This document shows, in pieces, positions 41,740-53,382 of a stretch of DNA of 64,000 nt. The translations under genes and the position numbers were made by a program. Origin of the DNA: Corydoras sp. C115 (lineage: Eukaryota > Chordata > Actinopteri > Siluriformes > Callichthyidae). Where the stretch lies: contig JAFMOC010000021.1 of the NCBI GenBank assembly GCA_019802505.1, positions 1,051,501-1,115,500 of the forward strand. Direction: 5' to 3'. How positions within the stretch are numbered: the stretch's first letter is position 1; every line of letters starts with the position of its first letter. The notes beneath the pieces are model-generated. The model had not been told where the DNA came from. It made no database searches and saw only the letters and a list, made by a program, of their open reading frames with translations.

Positions 41740-43385
41740 TAAACATACAGTATTTTATTTATTGGTTGATCTCAGCATTAAATGGTTAAAAATTACAAAT
41801 TTGTTTTGTTTTGTGCCAGCAATAGCTTTCTAGACATTTACCTCTCAAAAAACCCTCATACTCTTTACCTCCCGAGACGAAAGAAATCTGAAAATAAATA
41901 ATGCACGTTGTGGGTCACTGTATGTTTCCTGAATGCTGACTCATTGCTCTGTCCTCTATATGAACCCATCATAATGACCTTACAGAGTCCTCACTGAACA
42001 GATTAAAAATAGCCTCCAGGATCCTGAACGACGAGTTAAAACTCTTGTCACCTTAACCTAGCTTACTTAGATACCACACTGTTCTTTTGTCTTCCTTTCA
42101 TCATTGCCTGTCGCACTTCGTTTCATTGCTTTAAATCGTCCCTTTTCACGTTTTCTTGTTCAGGGCAGCAAAGCCCCACATCTGTTTAGACTAGCCATCA
42201 GTCTGCATAACGATCCAGTGTTCATTTCCTCCCAGCTGTGCTCTCAGCTGTCAGTGAGGATATTCCAGTGCAGCAGTCCCTTGCTGAGCACTGCTTGATT
42301 GACAGGGACACTGGAAATGATTGGGAATAGAAATGAGATTCGAGGCGGTAGCCAGCACATAGAGCCAATAATCTATATCAGACTTGACAAAGCTAAGGTG
42401 TCATGGAAAAATAAACCAGGCCCCAGGATAGAGTGGCAGACATTTAATGAGATCCTGAGAGATGATTAAAAACCTCTAAACTTGTATTCGACCGTGGACA
42501 ACCTCAGTTTCAGAACACTGTATATACGGGAACACCTTTGAGATCAGACGGCTGAATTTTGGGGATTTTCAACAGTCGTATAATTGCAATGTCTATCGAC
42601 TTTAGAAAACTGTTTGTTCTTTGCAACTCTAACTAGTTTCGAATCTCTTTCACAACTGTCCTAGTTCCCAGAGTGCACTGTCTAATTATGATGCACTGAA
42701 CAACCAGTGGGTGATCTTCACTCTTTTTCTCTTGTGGGAAACAAGTCGAGTTCCCAGCTGGATTGTGCCCCTCAACACGCTGACGAGTTCTTTTCTTGGG
42801 AACTGTTACCAGCTGATCTCTGACTAATGGGCTCTTAATGGATTCTGCCTATTATCCAACTGCTTGCTTGGGAGAATGCTCTAAAATACGAAGTGATAAA
42901 GTGTCAAACACAATGGAATTATAAATTCTGTCTTATTAATTGTGTACATTAATATAGACACAAGTTTTGTGATTGCAGCTTAATGGATATCTATTGTTCA
43001 TTATGGCAGAAAAATGAATGTGTTATGGAAGGAAAGGCTGCAGGTGTGTTGGGTAAAAAAAGGAAGCTATTTGACAATGGTGCTTATCATTAATGGGCTA
43101 CTTATAAGGCTTTAACAAAGGCCAGTGGTATATTTGTGCCTGCTCTGTGATCTCACTACAGCGGTGTGTTCAATTTACACTGCCTCGCTGCAGGGTACAT
43201 TAGAGTGCATTAAAGAGCTGGAGTAAACAATCTTCTCTGTCTGGAAATGCTTTACTTCAAACACATCTGTGAACCCCACTGTTTTTTTTAGTTCTAACTC
43301 CACTAGATTAGCGTGGTGCATGTGTGACAATGGTCACACAGTGGTCACTATTCAGACGATATTATTAGAATTGCACTTGACATAA
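41740..43385. other. Longest repeat-free block
   Basis: About 1.65 kb with no SINE, LINE or DNA element. Parts such as 42300-42480 and 42940-43250 are unique and evenly composed. At 42162 CTTGTTCAG resembles an acceptor before an open frame (GSKAPHLFRLAISLHNDP...) that ends in a stop without a donor; I do not recognise it. Candidate conserved non-coding DNA. Confidence 0.5.
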
Positions 43386-43395
43386 ACATTTATAC

Positions 43396-43718
43396 GGTAC
43401 AATGACTTAGTAGTTAGCATGTTTGCCTCTCAGTACTTGGGATCCAGGTTCGAATCCCGATCTGGGTGCAAACCCCCATGTCTGTGTGGGTTTCCTTCCA
43501 CAGTCCAAAAACATGGATTCAACGTAAATTGAATGCTCTAAAGTGCCCCATATAAAGTGTGTTTGTGTGAGTGAGTGTGTGCCCAGCGATAGATTGACAC
43601 CCTGTCCTGGGTGTATCTGCCCATCACCTGAAATGTCCTCCCCTGGATGGGCATTGGAAACCCCCGCAACCCTAGTAGAGGATAAAGCGGAAGATAATAA
43701 ATGGATGGATGGATGGAT
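43396..43718 (+). mobile_element. V-SINE, plus strand
   Basis: TACGGTACAATGACTTAGTA to a GGAT-repeat tail. Part of the V domain (GTTCTCCCC) is deleted. Confidence 0.88.
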
Positions 43719-43727
43719 GTTAATAAA

Positions 43728-44013
43728 GAAGGCAGCATGGTGGCATACTAGTTAGCCTGTTTGCCTCTCAGCACAAAAGAACCAGGTTTGAATCCTAATC
43801 TGGGCAGTGTTCTCTTTGTGTCCACGTGGCAGGTTCTCTCGCTTCCTCCACAGTTAAAAAAACATGGATGCAAGCTAAACTGGCTGCTCTAAATTGCTCC
43901 TATCTAAATCAAGTGTGTGTGTGCCCAGCCATGGATTGGCGCCCTGGATGGGCATGGGGAACCCCCCGGGACCCTAGTATAGGATTAAGCGGAAGATAAT
44001 GATGAGATGAGAC
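43728..44013 (+). mobile_element. V-SINE, plus strand
   Basis: GAAGGCAGCATGGTGGCATA to GAAGATAATGATGAGATGAG; body shortened between GGCGCCCTGG and ATGGGCATGG. Ten bases after the previous copy, same strand. Confidence 0.87.
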
Positions 44014-44264
44014 GTTTATGCGGAACGATATTAGATTTGACTTTTTCTCATATTTTTTCAGACATTTCAATGCAGCCAAAAGAAACATGACTGCCAAAGC
44101 ATTTCTAATTGCAGCAGTGTTTTGGGAGAAGTAATGCATTTTCTTGAACAAGTTCATGCTCACCAAAAAGTTGATCACTGAAAAATTATTTAAAAAAAAG
44201 TTTTTTTTCTAGCTCTGAATGGTAGCAATTTATTTATTTATATGTGTAGCAATTTATATTCATT

Positions 44265-44559
44265 TATTTATTCATATATTATTTTCCACTTAATCCTCTA
44301 CTAGGGTCATGGGGGGTTCCCAGTGCCCATCCAGGGGAGAGCATTTCAGGCCCTAGGCAGATACACCCAGGACAGGATGTCAATCTATTGCTGGGCACAC
44401 TCACTCACACAGACACACACACACAAACACACACAACATGGGGCAATTTAGAGCATTTAATTTATCCTGAATCCATATTGTTGGACTGTGGGTGGAAACC
44501 GGAGAACCCGGAGAAAACCCATGTGGCCACATGCTAACCACTAAGCCACCATGCCACCC
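44265..44559 (-). mobile_element. V-SINE, minus strand, left arm of inverted pair
   Basis: Tail at left (TTATTCATATATTATTTTCC); the B box and part of the head are deleted, ending ACTAAGCCACCATGCCACCC. Confidence 0.87.
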
Positions 44560-44756
44560 ACGGTGGCTTAGTTGTTAGCACATTCGCCTCTTAGCACAGG
44601 GGATCCCGGTTCGAATGCCAATCTGGGTGGAGTTTTCATGTTCTCCCCTGTCCAAATTCTCACCCTGTCCTGGGCGTATCTGCCCAGCACCCGAAATGTT
44701 CTCCCCTGGATGGACAGTGGGAACCCTAGTAGAGTATTGTGGAAGATAATGAATGA
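44560..44756 (+). mobile_element. V-SINE, plus strand, right arm of inverted pair
   Basis: Starts ACGGTGGCTTAGTTGTTAGC immediately after the minus copy, head to head. B box GGTTCGAATGCC is present; the middle jumps from CTCCCCTGTCC to CACCCTGTCCTGG. Tail GAATGAAAAA. Confidence 0.87.
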
Positions 44757-45470
44757 AAAAAATATTGATGTATTGTAATTTTTATGAGCAGAGTAATAAA
44801 GTAATAAAGGAAAACTCAGAAAATGTATTTTATGAAAACATTTTGAGGCAGACATTTTGAGGAAATAAGTACATTTTGTCAAAATTTGAGATGAATGAAA
44901 GCCATCAGCTCTCAGCTAGCTGACTACGGGTGACTAATTATGGTTGGCACAGCAGAAATAAGTGAATTAGGTACTTATAGTGTTACCACAATTCAACCAG
45001 AAAAGGATGTTAGGAAATTGAATTTAGGCTGCAAACATGATCCAGGGTAAATGCTCCGAAACGTTTGTGTTCGTTGCGTTATCTGCTGAATTTATCATTG
45101 TGTTGTTGTGAGACAAACGCATAGCCATTATGTCTAGTGTTTTGCAAATTGTTTGATCAGCCTGTTTGCTGTTGTGTGCATCAGTGTTTAGTGTTACTGT
45201 TTGTCTGTGCCCTTGCTAGTTTATCTGTGTTCCAATGTGTGTGCTTGTGTATACAAACTCCAATAGCTTTTGCACATAAAGTAGCTTATCTTTCGTTGGC
45301 AGGTAAACAGAAAACTTCCCCAAAGCCAAGTCAGGCTGGCCAGCAAATCTGAGAATAAGTGCAATGTTAAACTAAAGACTGTTGGTTAAGGTGCTAAATG
45401 TATATTTTGTTAGTGGTTTGATGTTCACTCTTTAATATAATAAACAAAAATTGTAACAAATAAAATATAT
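44757..45470. other. Intergenic DNA
   Basis: Unique; no gene recognised. 45137-45352 is open on the plus strand (cysteine-rich MFCKLFDQPVCCCVHQC...) without any known domain or splice sites. Confidence 0.4.
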
Positions 45471-45475
45471 TTATT

Positions 45476-45835
45476 ATTCATTCATCCATTATCTTCCGCT
45501 TTGTCCTGTACTAGGGTCACAGGCGGGTTCTCCATGCCCATTCAGGGGAGAATGTTTCGGACGCTGAGATACACCCAGGACAGTATGCCAATCTATCACT
45601 GGGCAAACTTACTCACATAGACACTCACAAAAACACACTATGGGGCAATTAAGAACATTCAATTTACCTTGAATCCATGTTTTTGGACTGTGAAAGAAAA
45701 CCGGAGAATTTTGAGGAAACCCACACAGACATGGAGAGAACATGAACGAAGAGAAATACCTCTCAGATCGGGATCCGAACCAGGATCCCCAGCGTTGAGA
45801 AGCGAACGTGCTGACCACTAAGCCTCCATGCCGCT
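45476..45835 (-). mobile_element. V-SINE, minus strand
   Basis: CATTCATCCATTATCTTCCG to AAGCCTCCATGCCGC, complete with modest divergence and a short insertion in the V domain. Confidence 0.9.
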
Positions 45836-46448
45836 TTATCAACAAAAAAAGTAAATATATAATGCAATAAATGTCTTTAAACATAAATAAATCAATCAAT
45901 AAATAAATATAACAATTTCACATGTGCAATTTAAAATTAGGTGCACATAATTCATTCAATTTATTTGCCCCATTACTTATCGCTGATTAATTTTAATATG
46001 AGAAAATTCTACAGAATACTAAGCACCTACATTTTTTCCCCATAGTGAAGCTGGGCTTTACATGACAACCTGAAGTCAATAAAATCAGTCTCTACCCTAA
46101 TAAGGTTCTGCTCAATTTAAACATTTGGTCTAGTATGAGTATGTGAAAATGTGGAGGTTAATGAGCTGTGCTGCACCAAGGTTTAAATAACACTGATGAG
46201 TCTGTGTCTGTGCCTACAGCAGCTTTAACTCGCTTCTCTCCCATGGTGCACTCTCAGCCCCAGATCTTTCTGCCCATAGAGGGTACTGCTGACCATCTGC
46301 CCTTTCTCCTCCTCCTTACCCCCCTCCTTCTCTCTCCTGTGCTCTTGCGATGGTACTGCTTTACCTGAGGATCTGTAAATGAAGTTTTATTTCTGTTTCA
46401 CTAAGCAATGCACAGACTATTAAATCCCAAAGAAATTCAACTGGCAGG
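45836..46448. other. Intergenic DNA
   Basis: 46168-46368 is open on the plus strand and codes a hydrophobic stretch (LPFLLLLTPLLLSPVLL); low complexity of CTCC repeats explains it. No gene claimed. Confidence 0.4.
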
Positions 46449-46449
46449 A

Positions 46450-46782
46450 TACTGGACCAGTGGCTTAGTGGCTAGCACGTTTACCTCTCAGCATTAGGGA
46501 TTCTGGGCTCGAATCCCAATCTGGGGGGAGTTTCCATGTTCTCCCTGTGTCTGCGTGGGTTTCCTCTGGGTTCTCCTGTTTCATCTCACAGTCCAAAAAC
46601 ATGGATACAAGGTAAATTGAATACTCTAAATTGCCTTGTATAGTGTGACTATGTCTGTGTGAGTAAGTATGCCCAAGCGATAGTTTGGCACCCTGTCCTG
46701 GGTGTATCTGCCCAGTGCCTGAAATGTTCTGCCCAGGATGGGCATGGTAGAGGATTAAGCAGAAGATAATAAATGAATGATA
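46450..46782 (+). mobile_element. V-SINE, plus strand
   Basis: ACCAGTGGCTTAGTGGCTAG to GAAGATAATAAATGAATGAT. Lacks the 3' GGGAACCCC block (GGCATGGTAGAGGATTAAG). Confidence 0.9.
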
Positions 46783-46839
46783 TGCAAGTGTCTTCTTAAG
46801 TAGTGTACTAAAATCAACTCATCACTAACTTCTGATAAA

Positions 46840-47132
46840 TTGGGGTGAAGTTTTCCATGTTCTCTCATCTCTGATGGTGTTTTTCACAGGGTTCTCTGGT
46901 TTTGTCCCATAGTCCAAAAACATGGATTGGAGGTGAATTGGCTGCCATAAATTTATCCTATCCTTGTTGTCCTTATATAGAGTGCATTTGTGTGAGTGAG
47001 TGTGCCCAACAATGGATTGGTGCCTCGTCCTGGGTGTATCTGTCCAGTGCCCGAAACTTTGGTCATGGGGATGCAGTACCTTCTCATGAACCTGGTACTG
47101 GATTAAACAGAAGATAATAAGATGAGATGAGA
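46840..47132 (+). mobile_element. V-SINE, plus strand, head lost
   Basis: Begins at the V domain (GTTTTCCATGTTCTCTCATC) and ends GAAGATAATAAGATGAGATG. Confidence 0.83.
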
Positions 47133-47678
47133 CTCTTTCAACTCTTTCAATTTCAACTTTCAGACTTTTTTGATTGATACACTTTGCTAAAACTTTAAAA
47201 TCAGACTGAAACATTTAAACAGTAGTGTTTAAACATAATGATAAAAACCATGTATTACAATAAAAAAGTGAAATCTGTATAAAAGAGCACAAATGAGTTC
47301 TTCCTTCATATGGCTAGACAGAAAAGCCTCATTCAGCTGCTGATTGCATTAAAACTGTAATGCAATAACGTAGCCTGAGTGACCACAGTCTGCAAAAGAC
47401 CAGACCCCAGAGCAAAAATGATGTCTGATATAAATAGCCATCTCCAGTCCTATCAGATTTTGTGGATACGCTGCACATTTTAAACATATAGTCTAGTTGG
47501 AACATGAAAATCATGACGTCCTTCAGACTGAAATTAGGTGTTCAGGGTGAGAAAGTGTACTGATTTCAATTTTACCTTTAGATTTTTGAAAAATGTCTTC
47601 GATATGATTATTGTCTTCATTCTACAGTATCCGTTTTGACAGCTAAGTATTTACTATTTTGCATCTATTGGTTTTAGT
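47133..47678. other. Repeat-poor intergenic DNA
   Basis: Unique sequence at 47290-47530, no coding signal. Confidence 0.4.
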
Positions 47679-47680
47679 AT

Positions 47681-47911
47681 TGGCGGCATGGTGGCTTAGT
47701 GGTTAACACGTTCGCCTCTCAGCCCTGCGGATTCAGGTTTGAATCCCATTATGTGTGGAGTTTCAATATTCTACTTGTGTTTGTGTTCCCCTGGATGGGC
47801 AACGGGCAAGGGCAAGGGCACTGGCATGGGCATGGGCATGGGCCCCCCCACACACACACACACAAAACTCTATTAGAGCATCAAGTGGAAGATAATGAAA
47901 GAATGAAAGAA
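47681..47911 (+). mobile_element. V-SINE, plus strand, with GGGCAN expansion
   Basis: Head and B box are intact, the body is largely deleted, and the ATGGGCATGGGG motif has expanded into repeats of GGGCAA and GGGCAT at 47797-47844. Tail GAAAGAATGAAAGAATG. Confidence 0.87.
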
Positions 47912-48271
47912 TGTTATAGTTATTTAAAGCAGTATACATATTATCAGCCATCACTGATTTAAAGAATTTTGCAGGGCAAATTCAGTACAGTATATTAAAT
48001 AGTAAGAAAATGTTTGCATGTTTATTAAAAACCATAAGATGTATGTGAAAGATACATTTTTAACTCCAAAACATTAACAAGTGTATGTTGCACATTGCCA
48101 CAAGGTGGAGTATCACAATTCTCTCTTCCTCTCTCTCTTTGCAGCTAAATTCACATGTTAATTTGCATATACATGAGTTGTGGGTTAAATGATTCGGGCC
48201 TAATGAAAGATTCAGCTTAAGCCAGATGTAAAGTTCTGTAAATCCCTTAAAAGTTATGTCATCTGGACTTA

Positions 48272-48274
<3 letters not shown>

Positions 48275-48302
<28 letters not shown>
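48275..48302. repeat. Poly(T) 28
   Basis: Pairs in inverted orientation with the poly(A) run at 48390-48421. Confidence 0.97.
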
Positions 48303-48386
48303 CAAGCAGTTTCAAGCATTTAGATAAAAACAAAAAAAACTGCTTTGTTTTAAGTAGGTAAGTACTGAAGGTAGTTAGGCAATGTA

Positions 48387-48389
<3 letters not shown>

Positions 48390-48421
<32 letters not shown>
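48390..48421. repeat. Poly(A) 32
   Basis: Lies 87 bases right of the poly(T); could be the A-tail of a lost retroposon, but no retroposon body is recognised to its left. Confidence 0.97.
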
Positions 48422-48423
<2 letters not shown>

Positions 48424-48905
48424 AATAAATTAAATGTAGGTACTGTACAATGTGTTTTTACAACACAATTTTTGTGGAAGTTAAAATAACAATAAAAAAA
48501 AATGTAAACACTTACATTAATATACGGTGTGGTAGCTCAGTGCTTTAGTGCTTATCGGGAATCGCCTAGCTATTAATCTGTATAAAATTTTCTATTAATG
48601 GTACATGATTTAAAATAATGACCTGTATATCACTAATTATACACATTACACATTCATTAATACGAATGTAAAGCAGAGGTGTGTGTTATTGTCAATAATG
48701 TCACGGCCGTACAAACGGCTCAGCCTATCAGATTTAAGAATCAGAACTACCTGTTTTATAAAAATACATTTTTTTTTTAAATAAATAACTAAAGGCTAAA
48801 TCCTGGTAGCATGACGTCCCATGTAACAAGCACGGTGATTAAAATGTATATTTAATTTGTACATTAATATTCAACCAATAATAATTTTTATTAAAAATAA
48901 TTATA
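48422..48905. other. AT-rich intergenic DNA
   Basis: A trace of a tRNA-like SINE head (GTGTGGTAGCTCAGTGCTTT) at 48528-48550. Nothing else recognised. Confidence 0.4.
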
Positions 48906-48907
48906 AG

Positions 48908-49231
48908 TGTGTGGCACTGGAGATTCAGGTTTGAATCCTGAGCTGGATGGAGTTTCCATGTTCTCCCTGTGTCCACATGAGTTTTCTCCGGTTTCCTACC
49001 ACAGTCCAAAAAGATGGATTCAAGGTAAACTGTCTGCTCTAAATTGCCCCTACCTATAGTGTGAATGAATGTGTGCCCAGTAATGGATTGGTACTTTCTC
49101 CTGGGTGTATCTGACCAGCGCCCATGGATGGACATGGTTCTCCCCTGGATGGGCATGGAAACCCCCTCCTCCCTCCCTCACGACCCTAGTTCCTAGTATT
49201 AGATTAAGCAGAAGATAACAAGATATGATGA
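48908..49231 (+). mobile_element. V-SINE, plus strand, head truncated
   Basis: Enters at the B-box side (GAGATTCAGGTTTGAATCCT) and runs through V domain and body to AGCAGAAGATAACAAGATAT. ATGGATGGACATGG and ATGGGCATGG show a duplicated body segment. Confidence 0.85.
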
Positions 49232-50035
49232 TTGTAATTATAATTTAGAAAGTACATATACATCTGAAGTTCTACATTACTCTCCTAACACATGCACTCC
49301 CACTGAGATAATTAAACTTGAAAGATTAGCATGTCTGAAGAGCAGCTTTTTGAACGTTTTTTATGATTCCGCATTTTGGAGGTTGAGTGTGAGTCAGTGG
49401 CCCTCTGACTGAGGACAGATTTAATATAATAGCCACAGCCTGCAGGCTGGATCAAGCACCCTCCAATGGACATAAACCCCATTCCACGCTGCGCCATCTT
49501 CGACTTTCTTCTCCTGCTAATAAAATCTCCCTTAAGCCTGACCAGGAAATGATTGTCCCATCTTTTAGCCAATTGATTCCCAGACAGATTAGGACAAATT
49601 TTGGTGCCATCGGTGCTCCACACTGCTGCAGATACCAAATGTGAGGAAACCAACAGCGAACAAAATGTTCCTGAATTACACCTCCCATGTAGTATATGTG
49701 GTAAAGAATCCCGGTGGTGTAATTAAACTTGCAACCAGGATGCTTCTTTTAAATGTATTTTAAGCACTGCGAGTTTGGAACATTCTGCTAAACTTGAAAA
49801 AAAAAAATGCAATTGAAGTAATCAAATGGCAAAACACCATGCTTCTGCAGGGTGCAAGGACTGGTGCTTAAAAGATAACCACTGGAAAATATGCATGCTA
49901 AGACATCCAAACAGGCAGACCACTGCTGCCCACACAAAAGAGGAACAAGCCAATATTAAAATATATTTGGCATAAACTGACATTTTCATGAGGATTACAA
50001 AGACGTCGTAATTATGTTTCAACACTTCATGTACA
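49232..50035. other. Repeat-free block, possible conserved DNA
   Basis: 49330-49740 is unique, evenly composed and open in minus-strand frames of 78 and 113 codons (one contains RRRKSKMAQRGMGFMSIGGC), but I recognise no protein and see no donor/acceptor pair. Either conserved non-coding sequence or an unrecognised exon. Confidence 0.4.
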
Positions 50036-50039
50036 CTTA

Positions 50040-50345
50040 CCCAGCACTATATTAGGTACACATGTACATTGGTAGGTTCTGTCTGTAAATAGGTAGGAGG
50101 ACAGGTATGAAGGTTATGCTTCATACCTTGGTAAACTTTAAATAATGAGGTAAGTGGGGACTGTATTTGGACATGAACTGTAGATATTTAGGCAGGTGGA
50201 TAGGCACTTTAGACATATAGGTAGGCGGGTACTGTGGCTCAATAATGTGGGAAGGCAGGTTCGCATTGTAGGAAGGTGCTAAGGAAGGTAAGTTTCTACT
50301 TTAGCTAGATATGTAGGCTGGAACTGCAGGTTAATAGGTACTGTG
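50040..50345. repeat. Degenerate minisatellite, TAGGTAGG/GGTACTGT type
   Basis: Variants of TAGGTAGG(C/A)GGGTACTGT, AGGCAGGT and TAGATA recur about every 35-40 bases. A similar trace occurs at 51765-51860. Confidence 0.65.
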
Positions 50346-50402
50346 AGTCAATGTATGCCCCATTCATATACATAAACAATTAATATAAACATAACTTTTA
50401 GC

Positions 50403-50466
50403 GAGCAGCACAGTGGTTAGCACCAGGTTCAAATCCCAATCTGGATGGAGTTTCCATATTCTCCCT
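50403..50466 (+). mobile_element. V-SINE head fragment, plus strand
   Basis: GCAGCACAGTGGTTAGCACC to GAGTTTCCATATTCTCCC; the rest is lost. It precedes an inverted copy. Confidence 0.78.
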
Positions 50467-50487
50467 TAGTGCTTATGAATATTTGTT

Positions 50488-50670
50488 TATTCATTTATTA
50501 TCTTTTGCTAAATCCTCTACTAGGGCAGAAGGGGGTGGGCGGGAAGATTGGTCGGCGCTGGGCAGATACACCCATCGGGATGTATATCCGGATACACCAG
50601 ATCGGAATTCGAACCTGGATCTCCATCGCTGAGAGGTGAATGTGCTAACCACTAAACCTACATGCCGTCC
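50488..50670 (-). mobile_element. V-SINE, minus strand, middle deleted
   Basis: TTCATTTATTATCTTTTGCT and body start, then CCAGATCGGAATTCGAACCT and head end CTACATGCCGTCC. No V domain. Confidence 0.8.
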
Positions 50671-50694
50671 ATCTCATGAATAAATTCTAATTAA

Positions 50695-50990
50695 TTTGGG
50701 TGAAGTTTCCATGTTCTCCCATGTCCAAGTGGGTTTTGTGTAGTTCTCCGGGTTTCCCGGGTTCTCCAGGTTTCCTCCCACAATCCAAAAACATGGAGCA
50801 AGGTGAATTGGCTGCTCTTAATTTCCTTGATTTAAATTGCCCCATATAGTGTGTATTTCTGTGTGAGTGAGTATATGTCCAGTGATGGATTGGTGTCCTG
50901 TGCCCTAAATGTTCTTCTCTGGATGGGCATGGGAACCCCCCCCCCCCCACGACCCTACTAAAGAATTAAGCAGAAGATAATGAGAATAGA
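50695..50990 (+). mobile_element. V-SINE, plus strand, head lost
   Basis: TTGGGTGAAGTTTCCATGTT to GCAGAAGATAATGAGAATAG, with a GGGTTTCCCGGGTTCTCC duplication in the V domain and a C-run at 50937-50949. Confidence 0.85.
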
Positions 50991-51695
50991 ATGAGATATT
51001 TCTTAGCTCTGTGCAATGTTAGGATTTTTCTGTTTCTGTTAGTTGTAAATGAAACACAATGAGACATTTTTGTGACCCCACACCAACAGCAGTTTTTTAT
51101 GGTAGATTTGACAAGATAACATAAATGAAACTGTGTGTTGGGACTGTAATTCTGGAGATAAAAATGGTCAATTTTAAGTCAATATGTGGGTTGAACAATC
51201 AACCATCGATTTGATAGCCATGTGTGAATCTACTGTGGGACTCTTTGAGAATACCCATGACAGGAACAGCTGCAAGTTGAAACACCTTTTTTATGTTCGG
51301 GTAAATGATAGGGGGCAGCCGTATACCACCACTCCTGAGAGCGTGTTAGTGTAATGTTCTTTAAAATCTGTGTGACTGGGCAAATGTGAAAAACATGTCC
51401 AAAAGCTGGCAGGCAGCATGGTCACATCTGCTGCTTGGTATGTCAAGAGGTGGGCACTGCAAGGAAGCTTTATAGAATTGGATAGCAATTATAAAATCAC
51501 CCACAGTCCCAGCTTTTTACTGACAGAAACTACCATCACCAATGTCACTCACACCACCTTCCATTACTGTTTAAAGAAGTTTAGGTGGTAATGCTGTTGT
51601 GCTCTGCATCAGTCAGTTCAAAAGACCTTGTGGTTGACTTGCAATGTGACCTTAATTGGTTCTTGCCATTAAGCAGTTAAATTAAAAATAGACTT
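50991..51695. other. Intergenic DNA
   Basis: No gene or repeat recognised. Confidence 0.4.
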
Positions 51696-51697
51696 CA

Positions 51698-51770
51698 GAA
51701 TCAGACTCAGAATACTTTATTAATCCCTGGGGGGAAATTGCAGACTTACAAGTTTTTGTAGGAAAGTAGT
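51698..51770 (-). mobile_element. LINE 3' terminus, minus strand
   Basis: AATACTTTATTAATCCCTGG GGGGAAATTG is the inverse of a common fish LINE 3' end, as at 26560-26672. No body attached. Confidence 0.6.
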
Positions 51771-51857
51771 TACTGCAAGTAGATATGTACTGTGGATTAG
51801 TACTGTCGAGAAAACCGTAGATTTGCAGCTAGGAGGGAATTAAAGATTAGTAGGTAG

Positions 51858-52052
51858 TCATTTATTCATTATCTTCTGCTTTATCCTCTACTAGGGTGCA
51901 TGGTGTTCCACATGCTCATCAAGGGCAGAACGTTTGGACACTGGGCAGATACACCCAGGACAGGACATGGGGAGAACATGGAAATTCCATCCAGATTGGG
52001 ATTTGAACCTGGATCCCCAGCACTGAGAGGCGAATGTGCTAACCACCAAGTA
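51858..52052 (-). mobile_element. V-SINE, minus strand, body deleted
   Basis: CATTTATTCATTATCTTCTG and body start to CCAGGACAGGACATGGGGAG, where the middle is skipped, then B box and GCTAACCACC. Confidence 0.85.
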
Positions 52053-52125
52053 ACAAAAATGTTAATTTCAAACAGTGCTTAATATCTGCCATTGTTGTCA
52101 TTAATCACTTACATGATGGGTGAGG

Positions 52126-52415
52126 GGGTGGGATGGCGGTGCAGTGGTCAGAACATCAGAGTCAGTGCGGGGGTCCAGGTTTGAATCCCGATTTAGGTGG
52201 AGTTTGTTCTGCATGGGTTTTCTCTGGTTCTCTGATTTTCTTCTACAGTCCAAAAACATGGATTCAAGGTATTTGGCTTCTCCAAATTGTGCTGTCTAAG
52301 AATACCCCCATATAATATATACATAAGTATATAGATTGACACACTGTCCTGGGTGTCTGGCATCTGCTCAGCGCCCGAAACGTCTTCCCCACCCCAAGAA
52401 AATGAGATAAGATCA
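52126..52415 (+). mobile_element. V-SINE, plus strand, aged
   Basis: GGTGGGATGGCGGTGCAGTG head, B-box-like GGTTTGAATCCC, shortened V domain, and end AAAATGAGATAAGATC. Confidence 0.82.
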
Positions 52416-52495
52416 AAAACAAGTACATTTTTGCTTTGTACAAATGTTTTGCAGAAGAGTTATATCATTATTTGTTGTATTTGCCATTTGTTTCC

Positions 52496-52712
52496 TTTGG
52501 AACTGTTGTGTATTGGGATTAATGGTTCGACCTATCGTTGTTCAGAGAGGTTATTACGTTGATCTGTTAATATACAGAGGAATTGTTGGGTTGACCTGTT
52601 GTTATGTAGTGGAACTGTGGTTTTGACCTGTTGTGTAGGGGGATGTTGAGTTGAACTGTTGATATACAGGGGATTTCCTGGCAGGACCTGTTGTTTTCTG
52701 TGGGGCAGGGGT
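52496..52712. repeat. Degenerate minisatellite, about five ~35-bp units
   Basis: Units around TTGACCTGTTGTTATGTAGTGG: successive starts near 52528, 52556, 52593, 52625, 52652 and 52683. Similarity between units is about 65-75%. Confidence 0.7.
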
Positions 52713-53380
52713 TTGTAGCAGCAGCAGATACTTATTGCAGTAAGAGCATACTGTCTAACAGCTTTAAATGCAGATAATGGATATCTTAAAAACACAATTT
52801 TCTTTGCACTCAGTGTTCCAACTGACCCACCATGGCAGTGGTTAGTGTAACCCTAATAATTCTAAACTTCAACAGACTAAACTGTGATACAAAACTCGTT
52901 TGGAAATGTACAAAGAGCATCTAGTGTTCTATGTTTGGCTGAAGGTACTGTTGGCTGTACTTTACTTGCTCCCTCCCTAGGGATCTCATGACCCGACATG
53001 CCACTTTGATTCAGTGCAGATGAGCCCAAGGTTCTCTTCTCATTTATAACTAATCTAGGCTGAATTGATAATATAGAATTATCCTGTGCATAGCAAATGA
53101 CCTACCGAGGTGCCTGAAAAAAGATATTAAGATTAATCCTGTCGCTTTTTGCAGATTAGGTGTGCAGCTTTAGAAAAGAAAATTTAAGAAGGGCTTAAGC
53201 TTTTTTCTCCCTTAACTTTAAAGCATTATAACTGGACTAAGTAGGTCCAGGTTAAAAATGAAGGATGGCAAAATATAAGGGAGCCCTTATATGTGTTTTA
53301 CTAAGGTGAAATATTTATTTAGCTAGATTAAAATGAACATTGAATTAAAAAAATACATTATTATATATTATAGTGATCTG
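52713..53380. other. Intergenic DNA
   Basis: No gene or repeat recognised. Confidence 0.4.
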
Positions 53381-53382
53381 TC

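Noticed and set aside
42104..42298. An exon after the acceptor-like site near 42162
   Set aside because: There is no donor, the frame ends in a stop after 46 codons, and no family is recognised.
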